A stretch of DNA of 64,000 nucleotides from Maricaulis maris (lineage in GTDB: Bacteria; Pseudomonadota; Alphaproteobacteria; Caulobacterales; Maricaulaceae), in assembly GCF_036322705.1 (NCBI RefSeq), contig NZ_AP027270.1, positions 62,001-126,000 on the forward strand, given 5' to 3'. The notes under the pieces were generated by a model, which saw only the letters and a list, made by a program, of their open reading frames with translations, was not told where the DNA came from and ran no database searches. Within the stretch, counting starts at the first letter, position 1. Each line of letters starts with the position of its first letter. Shown here piece after piece: positions 27,239-36,330 of this stretch. A program made the translations under genes and the position numbers.

Positions 27239-27576
27239 GAGGGAAGACTTTCTCTGGCAGTGCGGACCGTTTGTCCGAAGGGTTCAACAAGGCAGCCACG
27301 AAAGGCGCTGGCGGGCAGGATGATCCACGCGCCGGCATCACGCAGGGCCTGGCGGGCGGACGGATCGGAGAGAACAAAGATGCCGATATTCTCGGTGCGC
27401 CCGAAGGTGAGCGTCGATTGTCCGGACTCGGCAGCGGCCATGACAACGTCGCGCGCCTGCCAGCCGGGCGGGAAGATCGCCGCATAGCGATCATTCGCCG
27501 GCGTCTCCACCGCCGCAAGCAATGGCGTTGCCGCCGTTATTGCAATTAGAAGTATAGTTGGTGCGCTTTTCAGCAT
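27235..27576 (-). CDS. Exported 113-residue protein coupled to chemoreceptor
   Basis: 113 residues with a signal peptide ([19 protein letters not shown]). The mature 90 residues ([47 protein letters not shown]) contain one Cys and no recognised domain. The stop codon overlaps the chemoreceptor start by four bases, so the two are translated together. It may be a periplasmic partner of the receptor; this is inference from gene order. Confidence 0.72.
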   Translation of the reverse strand: MLKSAPTILLIAITAATPLLAAVETPANDRYAAIFPPGWQARDVVMAAAESGQSTLTFGRTENIGIFVLSDPSARQALRDAGAWIILPASAFRGCLVEPFGQTVRTARESLPS

Positions 27577-27622
27577 TGCCGAGCAAACCCCGTCCTTATC
27601 CCACCCTCTTTAAACGGGCGTT

Positions 27623-27640
27623 GGTTAATCAGGGTTTACC
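27623..27640 (-). promoter_or_regulatory. Possible CtrA-like site upstream of the chemoreceptor operon
   Basis: On the minus strand the sequence reads GTAA-N7-TTAACC, one mismatch from the CtrA motif TTAA-N7-TTAA. It lies about 50 bases before the start of the exported protein and chemoreceptor. CtrA controls motility genes in Caulobacter-type bacteria. The match is short and could be chance. Confidence 0.3.
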
Positions 27641-27658
27641 TCGTTGTGTCATGCAATA

Positions 27659-28516
27659 TTACGACCTTGCTCCACCGCGCCATTCGGCGCAAAGCAGGCC
27701 GAAGATCAGGCTGTCGCGAACCCCGATATGGGTCTCCCACTGGCCGCGGAGACGGCCCTCCAGGGTGAAGCCGAGCCCGGTTGCAACCGCGATCGAGCCG
27801 GCATTGTCGGGGTCTGTATCGGCAAACACGCGCCGCAGGCCCTGTTCGCCAAATGCGAAGTCGAGGACCCGGGCAACGGCCTCGCGGACATAGCCCTTGC
27901 GTCGGGCGTCGGGACGAATGATGTAGCCGGTCTCGGCGATCCCGGGCTTGTGATCAATCAGAACCACCCATCCCAGGGCGTCTTTCGGATCGCCCGGCAG
28001 GGTGATCGCCCAGGCACGGACCGTCGACGAACCAATCGACCCGCGCAGATAGTCACGAGCCGCTTCCACGCTCTCAAGCGGGCCGCGCGACCAGTATCGC
28101 ATGGTCGTTTCGTCGCTCAGCGCCGGATAGAGCGCCGCCGCGTCGTCAAGAACGAGCGGCCGCAGCAGCAATCTGTCCGTGGTCAGGGTCGGTACGGTGC
28201 AGGCCGGGCCCCGCTCGGTTAGCGCGTCATGGCTGACGTCGAGGCGGATCTCCTCGAAGCGCTCTTCGATGCAGGCCTGCATGGTGGTGAAACAGTCCCG
28301 GGAGAACCAGTCATGGTCGGCAAAGCAGGTTTTGCGCACCTCGTCCGATGGCCATGCGGCATAGGACCAGTACAGGCCGTCCTCGCCCCGGTGCAGCACA
28401 GCGCCGTATGAGCCGCATTCACGGTGGATGTGCCGCGTACCCTCCGCCCAGGCGGCTTCGAACGCGGTCTCGCAGCCGGGTTTGAGTCGCCAGCGATAGA
28501 GGACTGCCGCGCTCAC
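27659..28516 (-). CDS. ABM-like domain / GNAT acetyltransferase fusion
   Basis: 285 residues from a GTG that overlaps the rlmN stop (GTGA). Residues 1 to about 105 resemble an antibiotic biosynthesis monooxygenase (ABM) dimeric barrel: [21 protein letters not shown], then [20 protein letters not shown]. The rest is a RimJ-type GNAT domain: [35 protein letters not shown] (acetyl-CoA loop) and [18 protein letters not shown]. The frame runs further upstream to 28705 but that part lies inside rlmN. The acceptor substrate is unknown; coupling with rlmN hints at a translation link but does not prove it. Confidence 0.82.
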   Translation of the reverse strand: MSAAVLYRWRLKPGCETAFEAAWAEGTRHIHRECGSYGAVLHRGEDGLYWSYAAWPSDEVRKTCFADHDWFSRDCFTTMQACIEERFEEIRLDVSHDALTERGPACTVPTLTTDRLLLRPLVLDDAAALYPALSDETTMRYWSRGPLESVEAARDYLRGSIGSSTVRAWAITLPGDPKDALGWVVLIDHKPGIAETGYIIRPDARRKGYVREAVARVLDFAFGEQGLRRVFADTDPDNAGSIAVATGLGFTLEGRLRGQWETHIGVRDSLIFGLLCAEWRGGARS

Positions 28517-29703
28517 GCCTCGGGCGTGGCGTTGTCCGCAAGCCGCTGCTTGCGCAGGACGCTGGCCTTCACCTTCTGGCTTTCCGAGCGCAGCTGGCCA
28601 CAGGCGGCGAAGATGTCGCGACCGCGCGGCGTGCGGATCGGCGAGGCATAGCCGGCCTTGTTCACGACATCGGCAAAGGCTTCGATCTGGTCCCAGTCGG
28701 AGCACTCATACGGGCTGTTAGGCCACGGATTGAACGGGATCAGGTTGATCTTGGCCGGAATGCCCTTGAGCAGTTTCACCAGCGCCTTGGCTTCGGCGAG
28801 ACTGTCATTGACGCCTTTCAGCATTACATACTCGAAGGTCACGCGCTTGGAATTGCCCAAGCCCGGATACTCCCGGATCGCATTCATCAGCTCGACCAGC
28901 GGGTATTTCTTGTTCAGCGGCACCAGCTCGTCGCGCAGCGTGTCATTGGTCGCATGCAGCGAGATCGCCAGCATGGTGCCGGTGCGTTCGCCCAATTCCT
29001 TGATCTTCGGCACCACACCGGATGTCGAGACGGTGGTGCGCCGGCGCGAGATGGCGATGCCTTCACCATCCGAGATGATGTCGATCGAGGTCGCGACATG
29101 GTCGAGATTGTAGAGCGGCTCGCCCATGCCCATGAAGACGATATTGGTGATCTTGCGGTTCTCGTTCGAGGTCGGCCATTCCTCGAGATCGTCGCGCGCG
29201 ATCATCACCTGAGCGACGATCTCGGCGGCGGTCAGGTTGCGGACCAGCGCCTGGGTGCCGGTATGGCAGAAGGTACAGTTGAGCGTGCAGCCAACCTGGC
29301 TGGACACGCAAAGCGCGCCCGAACGGGCGACATCGGGGATGAACACGGTCTCGCACTCGACGCCGGGCGCCAGCTCGATGAGGTATTTGCGAGTGCCGTC
29401 GACCGAGACCTGGCGGTCAATCAGCTTGGGCCGGTAGAGGGCGTACTTGTCGGCGATGACGGCGCGGAGGTCCTTCGAGATATTGGTCATCTCGTCGAAG
29501 GAGGTCACGCCGTAATGATAGATCCAGCGCCACAGCTGCTCGGCGCGCATCTTGGCTTTCTTCTCATCAACACCACAGGCGATCGCGACCTGACGCAATT
29601 CCTCGCGCGTCATCCCGGCGAGTGAGGGCAGGGCGCGCGGCGTGGTTTCGTCGATGCGCGGAGCATTGGCGTTGCGGGCATCAATGTTCAGGGCGTGGTT
29701 CAT
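28513..29703 (-). CDS. rlmN: 23S rRNA (A2503-C2) / tRNA (A37-C2) methyltransferase RlmN
   Basis: 396 residues, radical-SAM. The cluster motif is [11 protein letters not shown]; the Cys pair used in the ping-pong methyl transfer is seen in [10 protein letters not shown] context and in DIFAACGQL near the C-terminus. Other marks are [45 protein letters not shown] and ISLHATND. It methylates C2 of A2503 in 23S rRNA and A37 in some tRNAs. The ABM-GNAT fusion follows with overlap. Confidence 0.97.
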   Translation of the reverse strand: MNHALNIDARNANAPRIDETTPRALPSLAGMTREELRQVAIACGVDEKKAKMRAEQLWRWIYHYGVTSFDEMTNISKDLRAVIADKYALYRPKLIDRQVSVDGTRKYLIELAPGVECETVFIPDVARSGALCVSSQVGCTLNCTFCHTGTQALVRNLTAAEIVAQVMIARDDLEEWPTSNENRKITNIVFMGMGEPLYNLDHVATSIDIISDGEGIAISRRRTTVSTSGVVPKIKELGERTGTMLAISLHATNDTLRDELVPLNKKYPLVELMNAIREYPGLGNSKRVTFEYVMLKGVNDSLAEAKALVKLLKGIPAKINLIPFNPWPNSPYECSDWDQIEAFADVVNKAGYASPIRTPRGRDIFAACGQLRSESQKVKASVLRKQRLADNATPEA

Positions 29704-29798
29704 GGCCGCCAGACTATCCCAGTTGAAACGAAGGCGCGCGATCTATCATGAAAGCGCGGCAAAACCGAATCCCGATCTGTGGGCCGATGGACCCGGGT

Positions 29799-30335
29799 CT
29801 AGTTGCAGAGCGCCTCGACCCGTTGCAGCGCAGCCGTGACGCCGGACAGCGAGAATTCATAGGAGGTGGCCGCACCGTCGATCGTGGTGCCGGTGACCCG
29901 CATCACCGAGCCGCGGCGCATGGCGCTGATCAATTCGCTCTCCTCGTCGAGATCGTCGAGGAAGCCTTCCTGGCCATCGGCGAACATGTCGAAGCGGTCC
30001 GATCCGACCCGCACCTGCGGCGGGCTCGTCGGACGCAGGTCATAGCCGACCAGCAGGGAGGGCTGCTCCTCGACAGCGCCCGATTGCCAGGTCGCCACGA
30101 GGAAATAGACATTGCCATGCTCATGGGCGCGCGGGGCGCTGTCGGTCGGACGGCTCAAGGCATAGCAGGACAGGCCGGCATCGGTGTTCCGGGTGAAGAC
30201 GCGCCAGTCACTGTACTCGCCGCGAAACTGCGGCTCGTCCTGGGCCAGAGCGGGAGCGCCCAGACCAGAGATCAGGCCGGTCATCAGGCCAAGGGCCAGG
30301 CAGGCATGTCGAAAACGCACGGGGATCATCCTCAC
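29799..30335 (-). CDS. Invasion-associated locus B (IalB) family exported protein
   Basis: 178 residues with a signal peptide (ACLALGLMTGLISGLGAPALAQ). The mature part follows the IalB family: FRGEYSDWRVFTR, a Cys in GLSCYALSR, YFLVATW, FDMFADGQEGFLDD, and the terminal YEFSLSGVTAALQRVEALC with the second Cys. IalB proteins are periplasmic and first named in Bartonella; in free-living alphaproteobacteria their role is not known. Start is GTG 30335; ATG 30329 is equally possible. Confidence 0.85.
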   Translation of the reverse strand: MRMIPVRFRHACLALGLMTGLISGLGAPALAQDEPQFRGEYSDWRVFTRNTDAGLSCYALSRPTDSAPRAHEHGNVYFLVATWQSGAVEEQPSLLVGYDLRPTSPPQVRVGSDRFDMFADGQEGFLDDLDEESELISAMRRGSVMRVTGTTIDGAATSYEFSLSGVTAALQRVEALCN

Positions 30336-30388
30336 AACGACGCACTCACACTGCCCGATAGGGCATCCCTATGGCGGTATGATGGCGG

Positions 30389-30407
30389 AGTTAACCGGAG
30401 CCTAATA
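30389..30407 (-). promoter_or_regulatory. Possible CtrA-like site upstream of the IalB gene
   Basis: On the minus strand TTAG-N7-TTAAC, one mismatch from TTAA-N7-TTAA, about 55-70 bases before the IalB start. It lies in the 91-base gap with the SpoU methylase gene. Weak evidence. Confidence 0.22.
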
Positions 30408-30426
30408 GACGCCGCATTGACCCCGA

Positions 30427-30960
30427 TCAGCGATGATTTCCGAACTTCCTTGTCGCCTCGGCCAGGCTCTCGAGATCGGGACCGCCGGGCATCAGCGGCC
30501 GCTCCGGGAAGCCACCGAAATTGATCTGCCGATCATAGAGGGTGATCGCGCAGGCCACCGAGACATTGACGCAGAACTTGGTCGGGATCTTCACGATGTG
30601 GGAGCAGCGGGCCTGCATCGCCTCCGACAGGGACCCCCGCTCGCGCCCGAAGACATAGGCCGCGCACAGGGGGTGACGGAAGCTGGGCAGCTCGACCGCG
30701 TCGTCGGTCAGCTCGACACCGACCAGCTGGCAGTTCGAGGGCAGGACCATGCCGTCGACATTGTCCCATTCATAGTAGGGAACATGGTCGACCGATTTGG
30801 CGGTATCGGCGCGATAGACGTCGCGGACCTTGTGGCTGGCATTGATGGTGAAGGCGAAGCTCGAGCCGAAGGCGTGCGCCGTACGCAGGATGGCGCCGAG
30901 ATTCATCGGTTTGGAGATGCCTTCGGCGCCGACGCCGAAATAGCCGCGCAGATTGGCCAT
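30427..30960 (-). CDS. TrmH (SpoU) family RNA methyltransferase
   Basis: 177 residues, SPOUT-class knot fold. Motif 1 is SKPMNLGAILRTAHAFG with the catalytic Asn/Arg, motif 2 is CAAYVFGRERGSL and motif 3 is KIPTKFCVNVSVACAITLYD. It has no N-terminal RNA-binding extension. Members methylate 2'-O ribose positions in tRNA or rRNA; the target is unknown. It starts two bases after the end of the isoaspartyl peptidase gene, so they are co-transcribed. Confidence 0.93.
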   Translation of the reverse strand: MANLRGYFGVGAEGISKPMNLGAILRTAHAFGSSFAFTINASHKVRDVYRADTAKSVDHVPYYEWDNVDGMVLPSNCQLVGVELTDDAVELPSFRHPLCAAYVFGRERGSLSEAMQARCSHIVKIPTKFCVNVSVACAITLYDRQINFGGFPERPLMPGGPDLESLAEATRKFGNHR

Positions 30961-30962
30961 GA

Positions 30963-31835
30963 TCAGCGCACGCCTGCGGTAATGCGTCCATCGGGATGGA
31001 CCATGGCATGCTTCATGCCCGGCGAGTTGAACGGGGCGGCGAGATTACCGTCCTTGTCGACCGCGATGATGCCGCCCTCGCCGCCCAGGGCGCCGACATC
31101 GGCCAGCGCGCCGGCAACCGCGTCGGACAGCGACTGACCGCCATAGGCCATCCGCGCCGAGACGTCCTTGGCGGTCGCGGTGCGCAGGAAATACTCGCCC
31201 TGTCCGGTACAGGAAATGGCGACATGGCCATCGGCCCAGCAGCCCGACCCGATGACCGGACTGTCGCCGACCCGGCCTTCCATCTTGTTCAGTGTGCCGC
31301 CGGTCGAGGTCGCCGCCGCGAGGCGTCCCTCGAGATCGAGGGCGACGCAGCCGACCGTCCCGGTCGCGATGGCGCGGCTGTCGGGAGCCGCCGCCGGTGT
31401 ATAGTAGTCATTCACGCTTGCGACCCGCTCGAGCTCGGTCTCGCCGCAGAAACGCTCGGCGCCGCGGCTGGCCAGCATGACGTGTGGCGTGGTGTCCATG
31501 ACCGCCCGGGCTGCCGAGATCGGGCTGGTGAAGCCGGTCAGCGCGGCGACCGATCCGGCACGCTGGGTGCTGCCATCCATGATCGCGGCATCGAGCTCGT
31601 AGCGACCGGCCTTGTTCGGCGACGCGCCCTTGCCTGCCACGTAAAGACCGGAGGCTTCCAGTTCGCGGACGATGTCCTGGACGATGTCGAGCGCGTTGGC
31701 GCCGATCGCCAGGCGCGCCTTTCCGGCTTCCGCCAGGCCGCGCATATGTTCGATTTCCGTAGCGTAGTCGCGATCGGCCAAGGTGCCGGCGCCGCCGTGC
31801 AGCAAGAGGGCGTAACGTCCGCTCATCATGTCCAT
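30963..31835 (-). CDS. iaaA: Isoaspartyl peptidase / plant-type L-asparaginase
   Basis: 290 residues, Ntn-hydrolase that cleaves itself before a Thr. The nucleophile region is [12 protein letters not shown], followed by [21 protein letters not shown], which holds substrate-binding Arg and Asp. The N-terminal [10 protein letters not shown] and the [23 protein letters not shown] block are also diagnostic. It hydrolyses beta-aspartyl peptides or asparagine. It is the first gene of a pair with the SpoU methylase. No signal peptide is seen; cytosolic. Confidence 0.95.
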   Translation of the reverse strand: MDMMSGRYALLLHGGAGTLADRDYATEIEHMRGLAEAGKARLAIGANALDIVQDIVRELEASGLYVAGKGASPNKAGRYELDAAIMDGSTQRAGSVAALTGFTSPISAARAVMDTTPHVMLASRGAERFCGETELERVASVNDYYTPAAAPDSRAIATGTVGCVALDLEGRLAAATSTGGTLNKMEGRVGDSPVIGSGCWADGHVAISCTGQGEYFLRTATAKDVSARMAYGGQSLSDAVAGALADVGALGGEGGIIAVDKDGNLAAPFNSPGMKHAMVHPDGRITAGVR

Positions 31836-31985
31836 CCCGGTTCGGTTTTCAGATCTGGTGATTGCTCTAGCACCGCTCGGACATCCCGCCCAAGCCGGAT
31901 TTCTGTCGCCGGCCAGCCGTTACCGCGGATTTTCTTTTGCGGGCGGTCACGCTATGTCGCTGACATCGATAAAGGGGAGTGTCTC

Positions 31986-32768
31986 ATGAAACTCGACTCA
32001 TCCATTGCCGCCATTGTCACGGGCGGCGCATCCGGTCTCGGCGAAGGTACAGCCCGCCGTCTGGCGGCCGATGGTGCCAAGGTTGCCATCTTCGACATGA
32101 ATGCCGAGCGCGGCGAAATGGTCGCCAAGGAAATCGGCGGCGTGTTCTGCCAGGTCAACGTCTCCGACGAGGCCAGCATTGATGCCGGTCTGGCCAAGGC
32201 GCGTGAAGCGCACGGCCAGGAACGCGTCTTCGTCAATTGCGCCGGGATCGGCTGGGCCGAGAAGACGGCGCGCCGGTCGTCCTCCACCGGTGAAGTCTCT
32301 GCGCATTCCGCCAAGGGCTTCCAGACCGTCATCGCGGTCAACCTTGTCGGCTCCTTCCTGTGTGCGTCGAAATCGGCCGCCGGCATGATGTCGCTGGACC
32401 CGCTCGGCGGTTCCGGTCGCGGTGTCATCGTCAATACGGCGTCGGTCGCGGCCCAGGACGGCCAGATCGGCCAGGTCGCCTATGCTGCCTCCAAGGGCGG
32501 CATTTACGGGATGACCCTGCCCATGGCGCGCGATCTCGCCAAGGAAGGCATTCGCGTCAACACCATCCTGCCGGGCTTCTTCGAAACGCCGATCTACCAG
32601 CAGATGCCGCCGGAAGTGAAAGTCTCGCTCGCCTCGCACCTGCAATTCCCGCAGCGCTTCGGCACGCCTGAAGAGTATGCCGATCTCGTGGCCTTCATGG
32701 TGAGCTCCGACTACATCAACGCCGAATGCGTCCGTCTCGACGCCGGCGCGCGCATGCCCCCGAAATAG
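31986..32768 (+). CDS. SDR oxidoreductase, 3-hydroxyacyl-CoA dehydrogenase type II-like
   Basis: 260-residue short-chain dehydrogenase. It has the cofactor loop TGGASGLGEGTAR, the D in VAIFDMNAERGE (NAD preference), NCAGIG, the catalytic Ser in NTASVAAQDG, and YAASKGG with Tyr and Lys. The extended loop GWAEKTARRSS and the tail PQRFGTPEEYADLV match the HSD17B10/type II 3-hydroxyacyl-CoA dehydrogenase group, which acts in fatty acid and branched-chain amino acid breakdown. AAAGGGGAG precedes ATG 31986. It stands alone with its own terminator. Confidence 0.92.
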   Translation: MKLDSSIAAIVTGGASGLGEGTARRLAADGAKVAIFDMNAERGEMVAKEIGGVFCQVNVSDEASIDAGLAKAREAHGQERVFVNCAGIGWAEKTARRSSSTGEVSAHSAKGFQTVIAVNLVGSFLCASKSAAGMMSLDPLGGSGRGVIVNTASVAAQDGQIGQVAYAASKGGIYGMTLPMARDLAKEGIRVNTILPGFFETPIYQQMPPEVKVSLASHLQFPQRFGTPEEYADLVAFMVSSDYINAECVRLDAGARMPPK

Positions 32769-32794
32769 GCGGCGACCGCACACCAGACAGACAG

Positions 32795-32823
32795 AAGGCC
32801 GGGGGTGACCCCGGCCTTTTTTC
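32795..32823. terminator. Rho-independent terminator
   Basis: AAGGCCGGGG-GTGA-CCCCGGCCTTTTTT, 26 bases after the SDR stop and before the convergent receptor gene. The strong T run is on the plus strand; the minus orientation has only two T, so it mainly serves the SDR gene. Confidence 0.88.
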
Positions 32824-32864
32824 TTGCCTGATTTCCGGGGCGATTTTGGTCCCCGATCCGGTGA

Positions 32865-34961
32865 TCAGAAGGTGTGACTGATGCTCAGGCGGGCGTTCAG
32901 CGGCTCGCCGGTCGAGATGTTGGAATTGCTGTGTGCATCGGGGAAATAGTCTTCGTCGAACAGGTTCTCGATGTTCAGCTGCAGCCGGGTCTCGTCATCG
33001 AGATCATAGAACACGGCGGCGTCAACGCGGGTATAGGCCGGGATCTCGACGGAATTGTCCTCGAGGACGAAATAGGCGCCCTGATAGGTCGCGCCGAGCG
33101 CGAGACCGATCTGCTCGGTGAGCTGATAGCGGTTCCACACCGACAACATGTGTTCGGGCGTCTGACGGGTCGCATTGCCGTCAAACCCGCCGCCCTCGAC
33201 CACACCATCGAGATAACTGTAGCCGGCATTGATCGTCCAGGCCGGGGTGACCTCGCCGATCAATTGAAGTTCGAAGCCCTCGGTCGTGCTCCCGGCGACC
33301 GTGGTGACCACCGAGGCGTCGTCGGGGTCGACCGTGGTGAACTGACCGCGTTCCAGTTGGAAGATCGCTGCGGTGACGCTGAACCGGCGCGTGATGTCCC
33401 ACTTGGCACCGATTTCCCGGTTTTCGAAGGTCTGGGGCCGGATATCCTCGGTGGTCGGGCTCAGGGTCAGGAACTGGTCGCCGGCGCTGGGCAGGAAGGT
33501 CTCGCTGTAGCTGGCATAGACGGACAGGTTCTCGGCCGGCTTGTAGATCAGGCCAAAGCGCGGCGAGACTTCCTCATCGACCCGGCCGCGACGGCCGCTA
33601 TCGGTCGCCGAGACGGCGCGCCGGTCGAGGACGGCGACATCGAACCGGTCAAGCCGCGCGCCGAGAACCAGCTTGAGGCTGTCGGTCAGATCAATCTGGT
33701 CCTGGATGTAGAAGGAGGTGAAGCTGACCTGTGAGCTGCGGTCACGGGCCGGTGCCGAGAAGGCGAACGCCGGGACTACCAGCGGGTTGCTGAAGTCGAT
33801 GGTGATCTGGTCGTCATTGCTGGCCGCAAACACATTATCGAAGCGGGCATTGTCCGTGTCCTGCTCGCCATATTCGCCACCGAACAGGAAGGTGTGGCCG
33901 AACGGACCGGTCTCGAATTCACCGACCAGATTGGCCTGCACGACCAGATTGGTGCGCGCCGTGGTGTCGCGATAGCCGTCCAGCGTGACCTGGTTCGGGG
34001 TGGTGGCGGTGTTGAAGCTGGCGGCGTAGATATTCTGGTAGGCCTTGTCATAGTCGGCGTACTGGACCGTCACATTGCCGCGCAGCTGGTCGGTATACTC
34101 ATGGTCGATCCGGGCGCGGAAGGTATGCGCCTGGAGCGTGGTCCGGTTGCCATCCCGCGAGCCGAAGAAGGTGTCGTCCTGGCCGGTCAGGGGGCGGTCG
34201 GGGCCGCCGACCACGGCGACCGAGGGGACGCCGCGGTCCACGACGCGATCGTCATCGAGATACTCGTAGAAGAAGGTCGCCGTGGTTTCGTTGCCGAGCC
34301 GGGTCCGGAAGGTCGGGTTGATGCCATAGCGCGATCCCTCGAAGGCGTCGCGGTGGTTGGCGACGTCCTCGACAAAGGCATTCAGGCGAAGGGCGGCTCC
34401 GTCGCCGGCTTCGATATTGGTGTCGCCGCTCAGCTGATAGGCGCCAAAGCTGTCCACAGCGCCGCTGATCGAGGTGAAGCGCTCGCCAAAGACCGGGTCC
34501 TTGGTCACCCGATTGACCACGCCGCCACCGCCGCCGCGGCCAAACAGCAGGGCGTTCGACCCGCGCAGGATCTCGACCTGCTCGAGATTGTAGAGCGGCC
34601 GGTAGTATTGCACGTCGTCGCGAATGCCGTTGAGGAAGAAGTCGGCGGTGGACTGGTTGCCACGGATATTGATCGAGTCCCGGTGCCCCTCGCCCTGGCT
34701 GCTGGACAGGCCCGGCGTGTAGCGCAGGATGTCGGCAAGATTGGTGAAGCCCTGCTCGGTAATCTGGATATCGGTCACGATGGACAGGCTTTGCGGCACA
34801 TCCAGGATCGGCGTCGGGGTCTTCACCGCATTGAGCTGGTCGAGCGACAGGAAGCGGCCATTGACCTGGATCACATCCTGGTCCTCCTGCGCACAGGCCA
34901 GGCCGGCGCCGAGGCTGACAGAGAGAAGGGTTGAGGCCAGCAGGCGGCACGCGTTTGACAT
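32865..34961 (-). CDS. TonB-dependent siderophore receptor (Fiu-like)
   Basis: 698 residues. Signal peptide (LLASTLLSVSLGAGLACAQ), then the plug domain (ILDVPQSLSIVTDIQI, LADILRYTPG, INIRGNQSTADFFLNGIRDD, VEILRGSNALLFGRGGGGG) and a 22-strand beta barrel ending in ISHTF with the terminal Phe. The glycine run followed by VVNRVTK is typical of catecholate receptors such as Fiu. A short TonB-box-like stretch is near VIQVNGR. I start at ATG 34961 rather than the TTG at 34973. Two Fur-like boxes lie just upstream, so iron repression is expected. No siderophore synthesis genes are in the window. Confidence 0.94.
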   Translation of the reverse strand: MSNACRLLASTLLSVSLGAGLACAQEDQDVIQVNGRFLSLDQLNAVKTPTPILDVPQSLSIVTDIQITEQGFTNLADILRYTPGLSSSQGEGHRDSINIRGNQSTADFFLNGIRDDVQYYRPLYNLEQVEILRGSNALLFGRGGGGGVVNRVTKDPVFGERFTSISGAVDSFGAYQLSGDTNIEAGDGAALRLNAFVEDVANHRDAFEGSRYGINPTFRTRLGNETTATFFYEYLDDDRVVDRGVPSVAVVGGPDRPLTGQDDTFFGSRDGNRTTLQAHTFRARIDHEYTDQLRGNVTVQYADYDKAYQNIYAASFNTATTPNQVTLDGYRDTTARTNLVVQANLVGEFETGPFGHTFLFGGEYGEQDTDNARFDNVFAASNDDQITIDFSNPLVVPAFAFSAPARDRSSQVSFTSFYIQDQIDLTDSLKLVLGARLDRFDVAVLDRRAVSATDSGRRGRVDEEVSPRFGLIYKPAENLSVYASYSETFLPSAGDQFLTLSPTTEDIRPQTFENREIGAKWDITRRFSVTAAIFQLERGQFTTVDPDDASVVTTVAGSTTEGFELQLIGEVTPAWTINAGYSYLDGVVEGGGFDGNATRQTPEHMLSVWNRYQLTEQIGLALGATYQGAYFVLEDNSVEIPAYTRVDAAVFYDLDDETRLQLNIENLFDEDYFPDAHSNSNISTGEPLNARLSISHTF

Positions 34962-34974
34962 GACGGGATCCAAT

Positions 34975-34992
34975 AATGCGAATGAAAGTCAA
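34975..34992 (-). promoter_or_regulatory. Fur-like box, proximal, of the siderophore receptor
   Basis: Minus strand TTGACTTTCATTCGCATT, 13 bases before the receptor ATG. It is nearly the same as the box before bfd (TTGACAGTCATTCGCATT). Binding here would cover the ribosome site region or transcript start. Seen as sequence identity; the regulator is inferred. Confidence 0.58.
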
Positions 34993-35004
34993 AAGCGGGG
35001 TATT

Positions 35005-35025
35005 GATAACGAGAATGAGTGTCAA
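35005..35025 (-). promoter_or_regulatory. Fur-like box, distal, of the siderophore receptor
   Basis: Minus strand TTGACACTCATTCTCGTTA followed by TC, 12 bases upstream of the proximal box. It is close to the Fur consensus half-sites (TCATTCTC / ATTATC). TTGACA could also be the -35 element, so repressor and polymerase sites would overlap. Confidence 0.6.
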
Positions 35026-35151
35026 GCGCACAGTTGGGCCGGGGCTGTGTCCGGGGCGTTGCACGTAGAAAAGTGTGGCCTGATCGCCTTAGCTGAGCCC
35101 TGTCGGGCGAGCGGGGCGGTTGCCCCAGGCCGGGTCCAAGGCCGGATGCCG

Positions 35152-35188
35152 GGCAAAAGAAAAGGGCTGGCGCCCGGCGCCAGCCCTT
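35152..35188 (-). terminator. Rho-independent terminator of the CC0125-type lipoprotein gene
   Basis: On the minus strand AAGGGCTGGCGCC-GGG-CGCCAGCCCTTTTCTTTT. It lies 26 bases after the stop codon of the gene at 35214-35741. Confidence 0.85.
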
Positions 35189-35213
35189 CCTGCAAATCCG
35201 ACCGGGCCGCCGG

Positions 35214-35741
35214 TTAGTCGGCGGCGGGCCGGACGATCTGATTGCCCAGATTGGACATCACGTCACGGGCATCGAAGGCGCTGGGATCATCCGGCTTGGT
35301 GCCACGGCCGAAATAAATCTCGGCGCTGGCCTCGTAGCGGGTGCTCTCGCGATAGCTGACATCATCCCAGAACGGGTCGCGCCAACCATGCCAGCCCCAG
35401 CGCGGATGGAAATAGGTGTAGTTGACGCTGAAGCCGGCATAGGGCGAGCGCCCGATCCCCGACGTCATGACGCGGGTATCCTCATCGGTGGCGCGGCTGA
35501 CGACCGTGAAATAATCATACCCGCTTTCGACCGTCAGTTCGGCGGCGCGGTAGAGCAGATAGGTCTCGACGGTCTCCCGATCGGTCAGCGAATTGCCTTC
35601 GAAGGAAATCCGGTAGCGATTGGCTTCGATCCGGGTCTCGGTGAAGCCGGGCTGCGATCCCTCGGCGGCCTGATAGGGCGTTGGCGTGGCGCAACCCGCC
35701 ACAACGGCGAGGCTGGCGAGCGTGACAAGAAGGCGGCTCAT
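35214..35741 (-). CDS. CC0125/CC1285 family lipoprotein
   Basis: 175 residues. Lipoprotein signal LVTLASLAVVAGC. The mature part has the family pattern FTETRIEANRYRISFEGNSLTDRETVETYLLYRAAELT, then a Phe/Tyr/Trp-rich strand region (YTYFHPRWGWHGW) and a C-terminal strand with FDARDVMSNL. The family is named after Caulobacter proteins and has no known activity. AAGGAG precedes the ATG. It has its own terminator and is a single-gene unit. Confidence 0.88.
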   Translation of the reverse strand: MSRLLVTLASLAVVAGCATPTPYQAAEGSQPGFTETRIEANRYRISFEGNSLTDRETVETYLLYRAAELTVESGYDYFTVVSRATDEDTRVMTSGIGRSPYAGFSVNYTYFHPRWGWHGWRDPFWDDVSYRESTRYEASAEIYFGRGTKPDDPSAFDARDVMSNLGNQIVRPAAD

Positions 35742-35913
35742 ACGGGGCTCCTTTTTTCCGGTTTACGGTCCCCACCTCATTAAATATGACTCGTCGCGCC
35801 CGTATGGAAGGGGCCGACTCCCCGTCGGGGAGCATAGGGGCGTCTGGCCTAGCGTCAAACCCCGGTTTGAAGGTTGAAACCGGGGTCGACGTCACGGGGC
35901 GGGCGATCGGGGT

Positions 35914-36309
35914 ATGAAGTGGCGATATGGATATGGCCTGGCCGCGCTGGGCGCGGCGCTTGGCCTGCCCGCGCCGGCTGCCGCGTCGGCTGTCGTGACT
36001 GCGCTCGAGCACAATGATGCGACCACGGTCAGGCGGGTTTGCGAGCAAGCCGGTCTGTCTGTCGCGGTCTGCACGTGCATCGCGCGCGAGGCCAATTCAC
36101 GCTTCAATCATGACCAGCTCGATGTGATCGGCACGGCAATGCCTGCGCTGGAGCGGATTACCGACGATGCCACCCTCATGGCGGAGCGGGCGCCGGCAAT
36201 CCAGTTCTCCGCCGAGCAACTCGTCCAATTGCGCCAACGCGCGGAGGCGGCCGATGTGGTGATCGGCCAGGCTTGCGGGATCGGTCTTCGCCTCGGTCGC
36301 CGCGAATAG
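35914..36309 (+). CDS. Exported 131-residue protein of unknown function
   Basis: 131 residues with a signal peptide (YGYGLAALGAALGLPAPAAASA). The mature part is helical with three Cys in VCEQAGLSVAVCTCI and a fourth in GQACGIGLR, so disulfides or metal are possible. No family is recognised. It converges on the propeller gene at 36331 with a 21-base gap and no strong terminator. Confidence 0.68.
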   Translation: MKWRYGYGLAALGAALGLPAPAAASAVVTALEHNDATTVRRVCEQAGLSVAVCTCIAREANSRFNHDQLDVIGTAMPALERITDDATLMAERAPAIQFSAEQLVQLRQRAEAADVVIGQACGIGLRLGRRE

Positions 36310-36330
36310 ATTTGCCGACGGGCGTGCCCG

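Noticed and set aside
30996-31985. Long plus-strand frame extending the SDR gene 5' across iaaA
   Set aside because: The SDR Rossmann motif begins right after ATG 31986, which has AAAGGGGAG upstream; the extension is antisense to isoaspartyl peptidase.
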